Source: Muriicola soli
GTDB lineage: Bacteria; Bacteroidota; Bacteroidia; Flavobacteriales; Flavobacteriaceae
Assembly (NCBI RefSeq): GCF_004139715.1
Contig: NZ_CP035544.1
Location: 2,917,501-2,981,500 of the forward strand
Direction: 5' to 3'
DNA: 64,000 nucleotides
Position numbers and translations under genes: made by a program. A model generated the notes under the pieces. It was not told where the DNA came from, made no database searches, and was given only the letters and a program-made list of their open reading frames with translations. Positions 56,004-64,000 of this stretch are shown here, piece after piece; the first letter of the stretch is position 1, and every line of letters starts with the position of its first letter.

Positions 56004-58853
56004 TTACTCCAAAATAATGGATCGCTTTTCTTCCTTGCCATTTCCTTCGATAACCAACTCATAAGTGCCTTTGGGTAAATATGTTTTTCCGTCATCAGCA
56101 GTCTTTAACTCCACTTTGTACTTCTTGAGATAGTCCGATTTGCCCTGCTTGGAAAAAGCAACATCATAGGAAAGTATGTTGAAGCCCTTGTCTGCTTCCA
56201 GATCAAATGTGCTTACCTCGATCTTGTCCTGAGTTAAAATCTTAGCTGAAAACGCACCCTTCTTTTTCGTGTAAAAAGCAATATCAATACCCGGTGTGTT
56301 AGGTTCCGACCAGGAGCTCCTGCTATTCCCCCAACCCAATGAATGTTTTATTTCGGGGATATCAAAGACCACTAAATCTTGAGACAACCTATTCGGATCC
56401 ATCTGCTGCAGAATGGCAATATCTGCCTTATAGATACTCCTGCCATGGGTGCCGACGACCAGGTGTTTTGCTTCCGGCTGAATCACGAGGTCATGTACTG
56501 CTACATTGGGAATTCCATTCTGAAATAGTTCCCAATGCTGCCCCTGATCTAAGGATACATAAAGGCCGTTATCCGTTCCCGCAAACAGTAGCTGATCGTT
56601 GACTGTATCTTCCAGGATCACGTTAACCGGAGAAGCCGGCAGATTAGAAGTGATGCTCTGCCATGTTTTACCGTAATCATCACTCTTGTAAATAAAGGGT
56701 TCAAAATTATCCCAACGATAAGCATTTAAACTGGCGTAAACTCTTTCCTTCCTGTGTTTAGAAGCAGCCACCCTGCTTACCCAAAGATCCTGCGGCAGGG
56801 AGTTGGAAATTACGTTCCAGCTGCCACCACCATTTGAGCTCATATGAATCAAGCCATCATCACTTCCTGTGTACAGCAAGCCAAATTTGAAAGGTGATTC
56901 TGAGATGGTCGTCAAGGTGCCATAGGCTACATTCCCTTTCTTCCCACCCTGGGTTAAATCATCAGAGATTGCCTCCCAATCGTCACCCTGATTCAGAGAA
57001 CGATGCAGTTTGTTGCCTCCGAGATAGAGGATGTCCTGGTTGTGTGGAGAAAGAAGTATGGGCGTTTGCCAATTAAACCGATAGGGTTTTTCTCCCAGTT
57101 CGTGTTTAGGCTGTATTTTGGTTCTTTTTTTATTGTCAAGGTCGAGGCGGTAATAATTTCCAAATTGAAATCCTGTGTAAACCACACTGGAATTCCGATT
57201 GTCTATTTGTATCTGCATTCCGTCTCCTCCCATTATGGAAGTCCAGGGATAGTGGCCCGTCTGATGCCATCTGCTGCTTTCCTTGGCATTGTGAGGTCCT
57301 TTCCAAACCCCGTTGTCCTGGAGGCCACCATAAACATTGTAAGGCTTTTCATGATCGATGTTAATCGCGTAAAATTGACCTACTTCCGGACTGTTATTTT
57401 TGATCCAGTGAGCTCCGTCATCGTAAGAAATATTCACCCCGCCATCATTTCCATTGATCAGATGACCAGGCCTTACGGGATTGATCCAAAGGGCGTGATG
57501 GTCTGCATGCACATTATCCCCATCTACCGCTTTATAGGTATTTCCCCTGTCTGAAGAGGCAATTAAAGGTACCCCGGCCAGATAAATTTTATCCGGATTA
57601 TTCCGGTCTACTCTGATCTGGGCAAAGTAATAACCATAACTGTAAAAAAGATCGTCAATATAGTCTTCGTTTTGTTTTGTCCAGCTGATACCCCCGTCAT
57701 CACTTCGATAAACTTCGGCCCCAATAACAGGGGTGTCGAAGAGTAATGAATTAGCATCTTCTAGATAGGCGGCAAGGTCTTTTGGTTGTACAGCTCCGTC
57801 TTTAACCATGGCTTTGACGTTCTCAGCCTTGTATTTTTCCTGGAAGTCATTATCCTTGAGAAAATCATCAAGTAGAGAATTGTTCAGTTTTAGGAAGGCC
57901 TCAACTGACATGGTTTTAAAATCATCTTTTGTTAAGCCTTCTTCGCTTGTGTCATCTCTGTCAGATTCAGGACGCCTGTACTGATTGTCGTGTACTGCGT
58001 ATACGATGTCGTCATTAAAGACAGCCAGGCCAATGCGCCCAACGCCATCGCCAGTGGGGAAACCACTATTCGGTTTGGAGATCAAGGTCCAGCGATCCCC
58101 TCCATCCGAACTTTTGTAGATCCCCGAACCTGCACCATTACCGGTAAAATTCCAGGCTTTGCGATCTTTGTCCCAGGCTGCTGCGTATTGAATATTAAAA
58201 TTGTTTGGGGAGACAGCAAGGTCAATAATTCCTGTTTCTGAGTTGATAAATAGTGTTTTTTTCCAGGATTTACCGCCATTTGTAGTCTTGAAAACACCTC
58301 GTTCCTCATTTGGGGAATACAGGTGCCCGGTAATCCCTACGACCACTTCATCAGGGTTAGCCGGATTGATGTGTATTCTTCCGATGTGATGTGAATCGGG
58401 CAATCCCATATGTTCCCAGCTCTTACCCTTATCTGATGATTTCAACAAGCCTATTCCTGCATAGGAAGAACGCGAACTGTTGTTTTCTCCTGTGCCCGCC
58501 CAAATCACTCCGGTTTTCCAATCAACGGCAATATCACCAAGATTTTGGGTAGTGCTTTGATCCATAATCGGAGTAAAGGAGGTGCCATTATTGGAAGTGT
58601 GCCATAAGCCTCCAGAAGCATAAGCCACATAGAATTCAGAAGGATCGTCAGGATTTACATCCAGATCTACCACCCTTCCACTCATTACTGTCGGGCCAAT
58701 ATTCTCAAATGGAATATTTTTTACCAGGGAAGTAGAAGCCATTTTCTCCTTCTCTGCAAGGCCGTCCATAATTTTGGAAGCTTTGGTAACTTCCGGTTGA
58801 GCGGACAAAGAAATAGATATCAGACTGAGAAAAAAGGAAAGAGTAAATTTCAT
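56004..58853 (-). CDS. exported BNR/VPS10-type beta-propeller protein
   Basis: 949 residues with a signal peptide (MKFTLSFFLSLISISLSAQ). Many BNR-like Ser/Asp-box repeats are visible: GGLWHTSNNGTSFTP, GLLKSSDKGKSWEHM, GVFKTTNGGKSWKK, GIYKSSDGGDRWTLI, VYRSDDGGISWTKQ, LHRSLNQGDDWEAI, FIYKSDDYGKTWQS and GLYVSLDQGQHWELF. Two seven-bladed propellers of the sortilin/VPS10 kind are likely. A helical insert occupies about residues 300-370. The protein ends without a type IX sorting domain. Such proteins are common in Bacteroidota and are often annotated as glycosyl hydrolases without proof. Function unknown. Confidence 0.87.
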   Translation of the reverse strand: MKFTLSFFLSLISISLSAQPEVTKASKIMDGLAEKEKMASTSLVKNIPFENIGPTVMSGRVVDLDVNPDDPSEFYVAYASGGLWHTSNNGTSFTPIMDQSTTQNLGDIAVDWKTGVIWAGTGENNSSRSSYAGIGLLKSSDKGKSWEHMGLPDSHHIGRIHINPANPDEVVVGITGHLYSPNEERGVFKTTNGGKSWKKTLFINSETGIIDLAVSPNNFNIQYAAAWDKDRKAWNFTGNGAGSGIYKSSDGGDRWTLISKPNSGFPTGDGVGRIGLAVFNDDIVYAVHDNQYRRPESDRDDTSEEGLTKDDFKTMSVEAFLKLNNSLLDDFLKDNDFQEKYKAENVKAMVKDGAVQPKDLAAYLEDANSLLFDTPVIGAEVYRSDDGGISWTKQNEDYIDDLFYSYGYYFAQIRVDRNNPDKIYLAGVPLIASSDRGNTYKAVDGDNVHADHHALWINPVRPGHLINGNDGGVNISYDDGAHWIKNNSPEVGQFYAINIDHEKPYNVYGGLQDNGVWKGPHNAKESSRWHQTGHYPWTSIMGGDGMQIQIDNRNSSVVYTGFQFGNYYRLDLDNKKRTKIQPKHELGEKPYRFNWQTPILLSPHNQDILYLGGNKLHRSLNQGDDWEAISDDLTQGGKKGNVAYGTLTTISESPFKFGLLYTGSDDGLIHMSSNGGGSWNVISNSLPQDLWVSRVAASKHRKERVYASLNAYRWDNFEPFIYKSDDYGKTWQSITSNLPASPVNVILEDTVNDQLLFAGTDNGLYVSLDQGQHWELFQNGIPNVAVHDLVIQPEAKHLVVGTHGRSIYKADIAILQQMDPNRLSQDLVVFDIPEIKHSLGWGNSRSSWSEPNTPGIDIAFYTKKKGAFSAKILTQDKIEVSTFDLEADKGFNILSYDVAFSKQGKSDYLKKYKVELKTADDGKTYLPKGTYELVIEGNGKEEKRSIILE

Positions 58854-58935
58854 GCGAGTATAAAGATTTTTTTGGAAGGTATGAATTTGGCAGAGTTATG
58901 ACAAGCAGCCTTCAAAAGATATGCAGTTAAATAGT

Positions 58936-58943
58936 TACTTTTG
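58936..58943 (+). promoter_or_regulatory. predicted -7 box (TACTTTTG) of the M24 peptidase gene
   Basis: TACTTTTG lies 18 bases before the ATG at 58962 and overlaps a possible TTG start at 58941, which it argues against. A TTC occurs 22 bases upstream in place of a -33 TTG. Confidence 0.4.
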
Positions 58944-58961
58944 AAAAAAGTCAAACTACGG

Positions 58962-60260
58962 ATGAAATACGAGCCAATAGATGCTTCACTTTTTGTAGCG
59001 AATCGAAATAAATTTATGTCGAGAATGAAACCCAAAAGTGTTGCGGTTTTCAATTCTAATGACGTTTACCCAATTAGCGCAGATAGTACAATGCCCTTTC
59101 AACAGCATAGGGACATCTTTTACCTCAGTGGAGTAGATCAGGAAGAATCCATTTTATTGCTTTTCCCGGATGCGTTAAAGGAGGAAAACAGGGAAATTCT
59201 GTTTGTTCGGGAAACTAATGACCATATCGCAGTCTGGGAAGGAGAAAAACTCTCCAAAGAGCAGGGGACGAAAGTATCAGGAATAAAAAATGTACAATGG
59301 CTGAGTGATTTCGAAAAAGTATTTTTCGAACAGATGACAGAAGCTGATACCATCTATTTTAATACCAATGAACACTACAGGCAGGCTGTTGAAACTCAGA
59401 CACGAGAAGATCGATTTATCATCAGTTGTAAGGAGAAATTTCCGGCTCACGCTGTAGCAAAGAGCAATCCCATATTACAGGAAATCAGAGGGATAAAAGA
59501 GCCTCAGGAGATAGCCCTTATGCAAATGGCCTGTGAAATTACCGAAAAGGGATTCAGAAGGATACTTCAATTCACTAGCCCCGGGGTTTGGGAATACGAA
59601 CTGGAGGCCGAATTCCTGCACGAGTTTATCAGAAATCGCTCCAAAGGGTTTGCCTATACCCCAATAATTGCCTCGGGAAATAATGCCAACGTGCTGCATT
59701 ACGTAGTTAACAACCAGCAATGCAAGGCGGGGGATCTGATCTTACTCGATGTAGGGGCAGAGTACGCCAATTATTCGAGTGATATGACCCGCACCATTCC
59801 GGTAAGTGGAAAATTCAACAAAAGGCAGCGCGCTGTATACGATGCTGTTCTGAGGGTAAAGAACGAGGCTACAAAAATGCTGGTGCCCGGAACCATGTGG
59901 GCAGAATACCACGAAGAAGTAGGAAAGATCATGACTTCAGAATTACTTGGACTCGGACTTTTAGACAAGGCCGATGTGAAAAACGAAAACAAGGACTGGC
60001 CTGCGTACAAAAAGTACTTTATGCACGGCACAAGTCATCATATTGGACTTGATACCCATGACTACGGACCTTTAAAATCTCCGATGAAGGCAAATATGGT
60101 CTTTACGGTAGAACCCGGAATCTATATCCCCGACGAAGGTTTTGGAATAAGGCTGGAAGACGATGTGGTCATTCAGGAAAAAGGAGAACCGTTGAATTTG
60201 ATGAAGAACATTCCTATTGAAGCAGAGGAGATTGAAAGCCTGATGCGGGATTCTCAATAG
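58962..60260 (+). CDS. aminopeptidase P family protein (M24 metallopeptidase)
   Basis: 432 residues from ATG 58962 (MKYEPIDASLFVANRNKF). The N-terminal creatinase-like domain is followed by the pita-bread catalytic domain with the metal ligands Asp and Asp in LLDVGAEYANYSSDMTRT, His in HGTSHHIGLDTHD, and Glu in TVEPGIYIPDEGFGIRLEDD (two). All five ligands are present. It removes an N-terminal residue ahead of proline. It is divergent from the BNR protein gene. Confidence 0.93.
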   Translation: MKYEPIDASLFVANRNKFMSRMKPKSVAVFNSNDVYPISADSTMPFQQHRDIFYLSGVDQEESILLLFPDALKEENREILFVRETNDHIAVWEGEKLSKEQGTKVSGIKNVQWLSDFEKVFFEQMTEADTIYFNTNEHYRQAVETQTREDRFIISCKEKFPAHAVAKSNPILQEIRGIKEPQEIALMQMACEITEKGFRRILQFTSPGVWEYELEAEFLHEFIRNRSKGFAYTPIIASGNNANVLHYVVNNQQCKAGDLILLDVGAEYANYSSDMTRTIPVSGKFNKRQRAVYDAVLRVKNEATKMLVPGTMWAEYHEEVGKIMTSELLGLGLLDKADVKNENKDWPAYKKYFMHGTSHHIGLDTHDYGPLKSPMKANMVFTVEPGIYIPDEGFGIRLEDDVVIQEKGEPLNLMKNIPIEAEEIESLMRDSQ

Positions 60261-60278
60261 GAGACGAACCTATTTTAA

Positions 60279-61562
60279 CTATTTGGTCTTTTTGGATCTC
60301 AAGATTCTGTACAAATTAGCAGCCAGCAATGTGATACAGGATGGGACAAGCCACCCAAGTTGAGCAGAGCTGAAGGGGATGAAATTATTGAATGAACTAA
60401 GATCGTATCCAAGTGCAAGACTTCCGAGGAAATCCGGGATACTAAACAGGATAGTAATTCCCACAACACTTCTGAACACCAACTTAGATGTCCATTTTTC
60501 TGGAAGTACGTTGAGCACAATCAGCACTATGGTGATAGGATAAATAAACATAAGGGCAGGGAGGGCAACGTCAATGATATAGCCCACTTCCATCTGACCC
60601 ATAAGAACCCCAAGTATGGAACCGATAATTACAGTGATTACGTATGCTTTCTGAGAATTGGCAAATCTCGACTTTACGAAATCGCCTGTACCCGTTACCA
60701 CCCCCACGGCTGTTGTAAAACAGGCAAGAGCTACAAGAACTGCAAAAATCCCTTTTCCGGTATTGCCCAGAGCATAAAAACTGATTTGCTGTAGCAAGTC
60801 TGTTCTGCTAATCTCAGAATCAAAGGAAGAATGCATTAGACCAGCAGATATAATCAGACCCGTATACACCAAAAACAAGGTAATGCCCGCAACCCATCCG
60901 GCATTGGCTATGAGTTTCTTTTTGTCTTCGTAGGAACCTCTGCCTTTTAGGTTGATGGATACAATAATTACTCCACCAACCACAACTGCCCCTATAGCGT
61001 CGAAGGTCTGGTAACCCTCCAGAATGGCATAACTCACCGGGTTTTTAATTGTGGAAGCTCCAAAATCAAAAGGTTCAGCGAAAATGACAATTCCGATAAT
61101 TGCCAGGAGGATTAACAAGATCGCCGGAGTCATTAATTTACCAATGATATCCAGAATCTTATTCCGGTTCAATGCAAATATCAATACCAGGGCGAAGTAT
61201 ATAAAACTCGTTGTAATCGGTGAGATTTCAAAAAAGGTTGAGACGGCCATTTCATGTGCCACAGAAGCTGTTCTGGGCGAAGGCAGGCTGATGGAGATAG
61301 CGTAGACAACAAAGCAATAGATCAAACTGAACTTAGGGGAAACTTTAAGGGCAAAATCGAACATGGTTCCCTGCAGCTTTGCATGAGCGCGAATCCCAAG
61401 GATAGGTATAAAAACAGCGGAAAGTGCAAATCCCATCGCTACGATCCACCAATCAGATCCCGCTTTAAATCCAAGTTGAGGAGGCAGGATTAAATTTCCG
61501 GCTCCAAAGAATAATGAGAATAGAGCAAAAGCGGTAACCAGAAGCTCTCTGAGTTGGCGCAT
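60279..61562 (-). CDS. brnQ: branched-chain amino acid:cation symporter (BrnQ/LivJ family)
   Basis: 427 residues with twelve predicted membrane helices. The N-terminal FALFSLFFGAGNLILPPQLG is the family hallmark. It imports leucine, isoleucine and valine with Na+. A TAATTTTG box lies four bases before its ATG. Confidence 0.93.
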   Translation of the reverse strand: MRQLRELLVTAFALFSLFFGAGNLILPPQLGFKAGSDWWIVAMGFALSAVFIPILGIRAHAKLQGTMFDFALKVSPKFSLIYCFVVYAISISLPSPRTASVAHEMAVSTFFEISPITTSFIYFALVLIFALNRNKILDIIGKLMTPAILLILLAIIGIVIFAEPFDFGASTIKNPVSYAILEGYQTFDAIGAVVVGGVIIVSINLKGRGSYEDKKKLIANAGWVAGITLFLVYTGLIISAGLMHSSFDSEISRTDLLQQISFYALGNTGKGIFAVLVALACFTTAVGVVTGTGDFVKSRFANSQKAYVITVIIGSILGVLMGQMEVGYIIDVALPALMFIYPITIVLIVLNVLPEKWTSKLVFRSVVGITILFSIPDFLGSLALGYDLSSFNNFIPFSSAQLGWLVPSCITLLAANLYRILRSKKTK

Positions 61563-61566
61563 GGAA

Positions 61567-61574
61567 CAAAATTA
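61567..61574 (-). promoter_or_regulatory. predicted -7 box (TAATTTTG) of brnQ
   Basis: Minus-strand TAATTTTG ends four bases before the ATG at 61562, so the transcript would start close to or at the start codon. No clear -33 element. Confidence 0.35.
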
Positions 61575-61814
61575 GATGGGAAAGATAACAGAAATTGGGG
61601 GGGAGGCAAACAGAAAAATAAGCATACTTCAAGGGGAAAAGAAGACGTTCATCGAATAATTGCGAAAAATATAGGGGCACACCCAATAAATCCTCGGAAG
61701 TAAACGTTCCTCTTAAAAGTGTTAGAAGTAACCTTTTTAATGAATGCTCAACTATAATTAATATTGCATTACATAGGTTCCCCAACCTTACCATGCGCCC
61801 TAATAACCTACTTC

Positions 61815-62033
61815 ATGAAAAAAATATTCTGCCAAATTTTTGGACACCACTACTCTGTGTCAAAAAAAGTCACCCAGCACATTAAGGAATACAAATGCGT
61901 CCATTGCGGGAAGGAAGTCACCACTGATGTTAGCGGAAACCTTTCAACTCTTACTCCTGAATTACAGGATATCAATCAAACGCTGGAGATCATATATCAG
62001 AAAAGACATGCAGGCGAACAACAAGTAGCCTGA
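61815..62033 (+). CDS. DUF1660-like small zinc-ribbon protein
   Basis: 72 residues from the ATG at 61815 (MKKIFCQIFGHHYSVSKKV). One CxxC (YKCVHCGKEV) and the basic start resemble DUF1660 proteins known from prophages, with Cys6, His11, His12 and the CxxC as possible zinc ligands. No other phage gene lies nearby. Its stop is seven bases from the convergent thiL stop. Confidence 0.7.
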   Translation: MKKIFCQIFGHHYSVSKKVTQHIKEYKCVHCGKEVTTDVSGNLSTLTPELQDINQTLEIIYQKRHAGEQQVA

Positions 62034-62040
62034 GCAACCC

Positions 62041-63084
62041 TTAGCCAAAGGAATTCCAACCTTGGGCTTTTAATGGGATGCTTTGTTCATTCCTGGAAAT
62101 TAAGTGTGCACCCCGATCTGCTTCTGTCATATGCCCCACGACAGTAAGATTGGGGTTGCCCTTTATTTTAGGGAAGTCTTTTTGATCAATAGTGAACAGC
62201 AATTCGTAATCTTCCCCTCCACTGAGCGCTACCGTAGTGCTATCCAAATTAAACTCTTCACAGGCAGAAATAACCGTAGGATCTAAAGGGATCTTATCTT
62301 CATACAGCATACAGCCTACCTTACTGTTGGTACAGAGATGCAATATTTCAGATGATAGGCCGTCACTGATATCGATCATGGCTGTAGGTTTTACTTCCAG
62401 GTCGTTTAATAATGCAACAATATCTCTTCTGGCCTCAGGTTTTAGCTGTCTTTCTACAATATAGCTGTACGGCTCCAGGTCCGGCTGGCTATTGGGATTT
62501 ACCTTGAAAACTTCCTTCTCGCGCTGTAGCACCTGAAGCCCCATATAAGCCCCGCCCAGATCACCGGTTACCACTAGTAAATCATTAGGCCTGGCTCCAT
62601 TTCTATAGACTGCCTCACCCTCATCAACATGGCCTATGGCCGTTACAGAAATGTAAAGGCCCTTGTCTGAAGAAGTGGTATCGCCCCCAACAAGGTCGAC
62701 TTGATATAAATCACAGGCCAATTGGATCCCGGAATAGAGTTCCTCCAAGGCTTCCAGGGGAAACCTGTTAGATACAGCAAGGGATACCGTAAGCTGTGAA
62801 GCCGTTCCATTCATGGCATAGATATCACTTAGATTCACTACTGCAGCCTTATATCCCAGGTGTTTTAAAGGCATATAGCTCAGGTCAAAATGAATGCCTT
62901 CTATGAGCTGATCGGTACTGACAAGAACATTTTTGTCTTCAAAATTCAAAACCGCGGCGTCATCCCCAATACCGAATTTGGTGGTAGATTGCTTTACGGT
63001 AAATACCTCGGTCAGGTGATTGATCAATCCAAATTCCCCGAGTTTATCTAAGGGTGTTTTATCTTTGTCTTTTCCTTCTAACAT
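62041..63084 (-). CDS. thiL: thiamine-monophosphate kinase
   Basis: 347 residues. GIGDDAAVL (phosphate loop), VNLSDIYAMNG, VGGDTTSSDKG and ALSGGEDYELLFT are typical of ThiL of the PurM-like fold. It phosphorylates thiamine phosphate to the diphosphate, the active cofactor. A TAATTTTG box lies four bases before the ATG. Confidence 0.95.
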   Translation of the reverse strand: MLEGKDKDKTPLDKLGEFGLINHLTEVFTVKQSTTKFGIGDDAAVLNFEDKNVLVSTDQLIEGIHFDLSYMPLKHLGYKAAVVNLSDIYAMNGTASQLTVSLAVSNRFPLEALEELYSGIQLACDLYQVDLVGGDTTSSDKGLYISVTAIGHVDEGEAVYRNGARPNDLLVVTGDLGGAYMGLQVLQREKEVFKVNPNSQPDLEPYSYIVERQLKPEARRDIVALLNDLEVKPTAMIDISDGLSSEILHLCTNSKVGCMLYEDKIPLDPTVISACEEFNLDSTTVALSGGEDYELLFTIDQKDFPKIKGNPNLTVVGHMTEADRGAHLISRNEQSIPLKAQGWNSFG

Positions 63085-63088
63085 CCGG

Positions 63089-63096
63089 CAAAATTA
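63089..63096 (-). promoter_or_regulatory. predicted -7 box (TAATTTTG) of thiL
   Basis: Minus-strand TAATTTTG ends four bases before the thiL ATG, so the message may be leaderless. No clear -33 element. Confidence 0.35.
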
Positions 63097-63159
63097 AGCA
63101 TGATCTCCCAGAAATTGTATCTTTACTAGGAAAATCTACTTGTCCCAGAAAACTCCGCT

Positions 63160-64000
63160 ATGAAAAATCTGCTCTTATATCTCTTCTCGTTTCTTTTGAT
63201 TTTAGGTTGCTCTAATTACGATGATCCAAATACCGATATTGATGTCATTGTACCAAATGATCCGCCTGAAGAGGAAACAGAGATTACAGAAGGCAATTTT
63301 TTTCCATGCGAAAATGGATTTGCCGGTGCTTACCCTTGCAGTGGATATGATCTTTTAGGACGCATCAGCCTTAATGCCATGAATGCATCTTCTGGCAATG
63401 ATGTTTGGGGATGGACAGACATGACATCCGGGCGTGAGTTTGCCCTGGTAGGCTTGAATAACGGTACGGGCTTTGTAGAAATTACAGATTCGGAGAACCT
63501 CATATATTTAGGGAAACTTCCCACGGCAACTACATCCAGTACATGGCGTGATATCAAAGTCTATGGGGATTATGCTTTTGTTGGTGCTGAAGCAGCAGGA
63601 CATGGAATGCAGGTATTCGATTTGCAAAATTTGCTTTCTGTTAATAATCCGCCGGTGACATTTTCTGCAGACGTGCGTTTTACGGGGTTTGGAAACTCTC
63701 ATAATATCGTCATTAATGAGGATACGGGTTTTGCTTATGCCGTAGGAACTGACAGGGGTGATGCCTACAATGGGGGCGTACATTTCATCGATATACAAGA
63801 TCCCATGAATCCGTTAGCTGCGGGGGATATGGCGATAACGGATACACTCACGATGCGCAAGTTGTACTTTACAATGGCCCGGATACAGACTATTCAGGGA
63901 ATGAGATTTTTATAGGGGCCAATGAAAATGAAATGGTCGTGGCAGACGTAACAGACAAAATGAACCCATCTGCAATTTCATCCATACAATACGGAAATCT
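63160..64000 (+). pseudogene. LVIVD-repeat choice-of-anchor B lipoprotein, interrupted by a -1 frameshift and cut by the window edge
   Basis: Lipoprotein signal LYLFSFLLILGCSNYDD (Cys17). The body has repeats in which metal-dependent or beta-propeller-like blades alternate: NDVWGWTDMTSGREFALVGLNNGTGFVEITD and TWRDIKVYGDYAFVGAEAAGHGMQVFDL (in parts). The frame breaks at five G (63822-63826). With six G it reads AAGGYGDNGYTHDAQVVLYN, a family hallmark, and stays open to the end of the window at 64000. As written it ends at 63915. Exported and anchored at the cell surface. Family function not established. Confidence 0.85.

Noticed and set aside
57003-57554. 183-codon frame opposite the BNR protein
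   Set aside because: A shadow of the repeat protein, with no recognisable domain.

Overview
The window reads as chromosomal DNA of a marine-type Flavobacteriaceae bacterium (phylum Bacteroidota). The evidence is: gliding/type IX secretion genes (sprE/porW and gldH); an ATP synthase operon without the beta and epsilon genes; a single-anchor sdhCAB operon; many families known mainly from this group (DUF4254, DUF4292, DUF5687, DUF6168, DUF6341, DUF6427, HU-SPOR proteins, PSP1-gldH-pbp1A order); and promoter-like boxes of the Bacteroidota form TAnnTTTG. I saw no rRNA, tRNA, insertion sequence or CRISPR array.

Layout. 0-7.5 kb is the end of an exopolysaccharide/capsule locus: lipoprotein, heparinase-like lyase, glycosyltransferase, priming sugar transferase, UDP-glucose dehydrogenase and UDP-glucuronate decarboxylase, which together point to UDP-glucuronate and UDP-xylose as precursors. 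7.6-11.8 kb holds purD, two membrane proteins, a DUF4254 protein and a GT9 glycosyltransferase. 11.8-15.3 kb is an accessory-looking block: TetR regulator, ArsS-type radical SAM enzyme, its AhpD-like partner and a patatin lipase, with two near-identical operator palindromes. 15.3-21.4 kb has a PaaE-like reductase, an ABC exporter pair and sprE. 21.4-27.6 kb has bactofilin, atpZ, a DUF6168 gene and atpBEFHAG, closed by a clear terminator. 27.7-36.7 kb has a flippase, dut, TPR, DUF4292 and EnvC-like envelope genes, an aldo/keto reductase, a thioesterase, an HU-SPOR protein and dprA. 36.8-43.7 kb has trpS, plsC, an ECF sigma factor with an anti-sigma/beta-barrel fusion, recA, a candidate small RNA and trhO. 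43.7-49.4 kb has PSP1, gldH, pbp1A, scoAB and a 35-codon orphan gene. 49.4-64 kb has a GNAT enzyme, a serine hydrolase, an aminotransferase, sdhCAB, a BNR-repeat secreted protein, an M24 peptidase, brnQ, a zinc-ribbon protein, thiL and a truncated LVIVD-repeat lipoprotein.

The most striking global signal is that eight genes are each broken by a shift of the same sign (one base missing), almost all at homopolymer runs. Restoring one base gives family-typical proteins every time. This looks like systematic homopolymer under-calling in the assembly rather than gene decay, so these genes should be treated as probably intact in the organism. The best biological leads are the TetR/ArsS/patatin regulon, a structured RNA with its own terminator between recA and trhO, and three genes whose promoter box sits only 4-5 bases before the ATG (candidate leaderless mRNAs).
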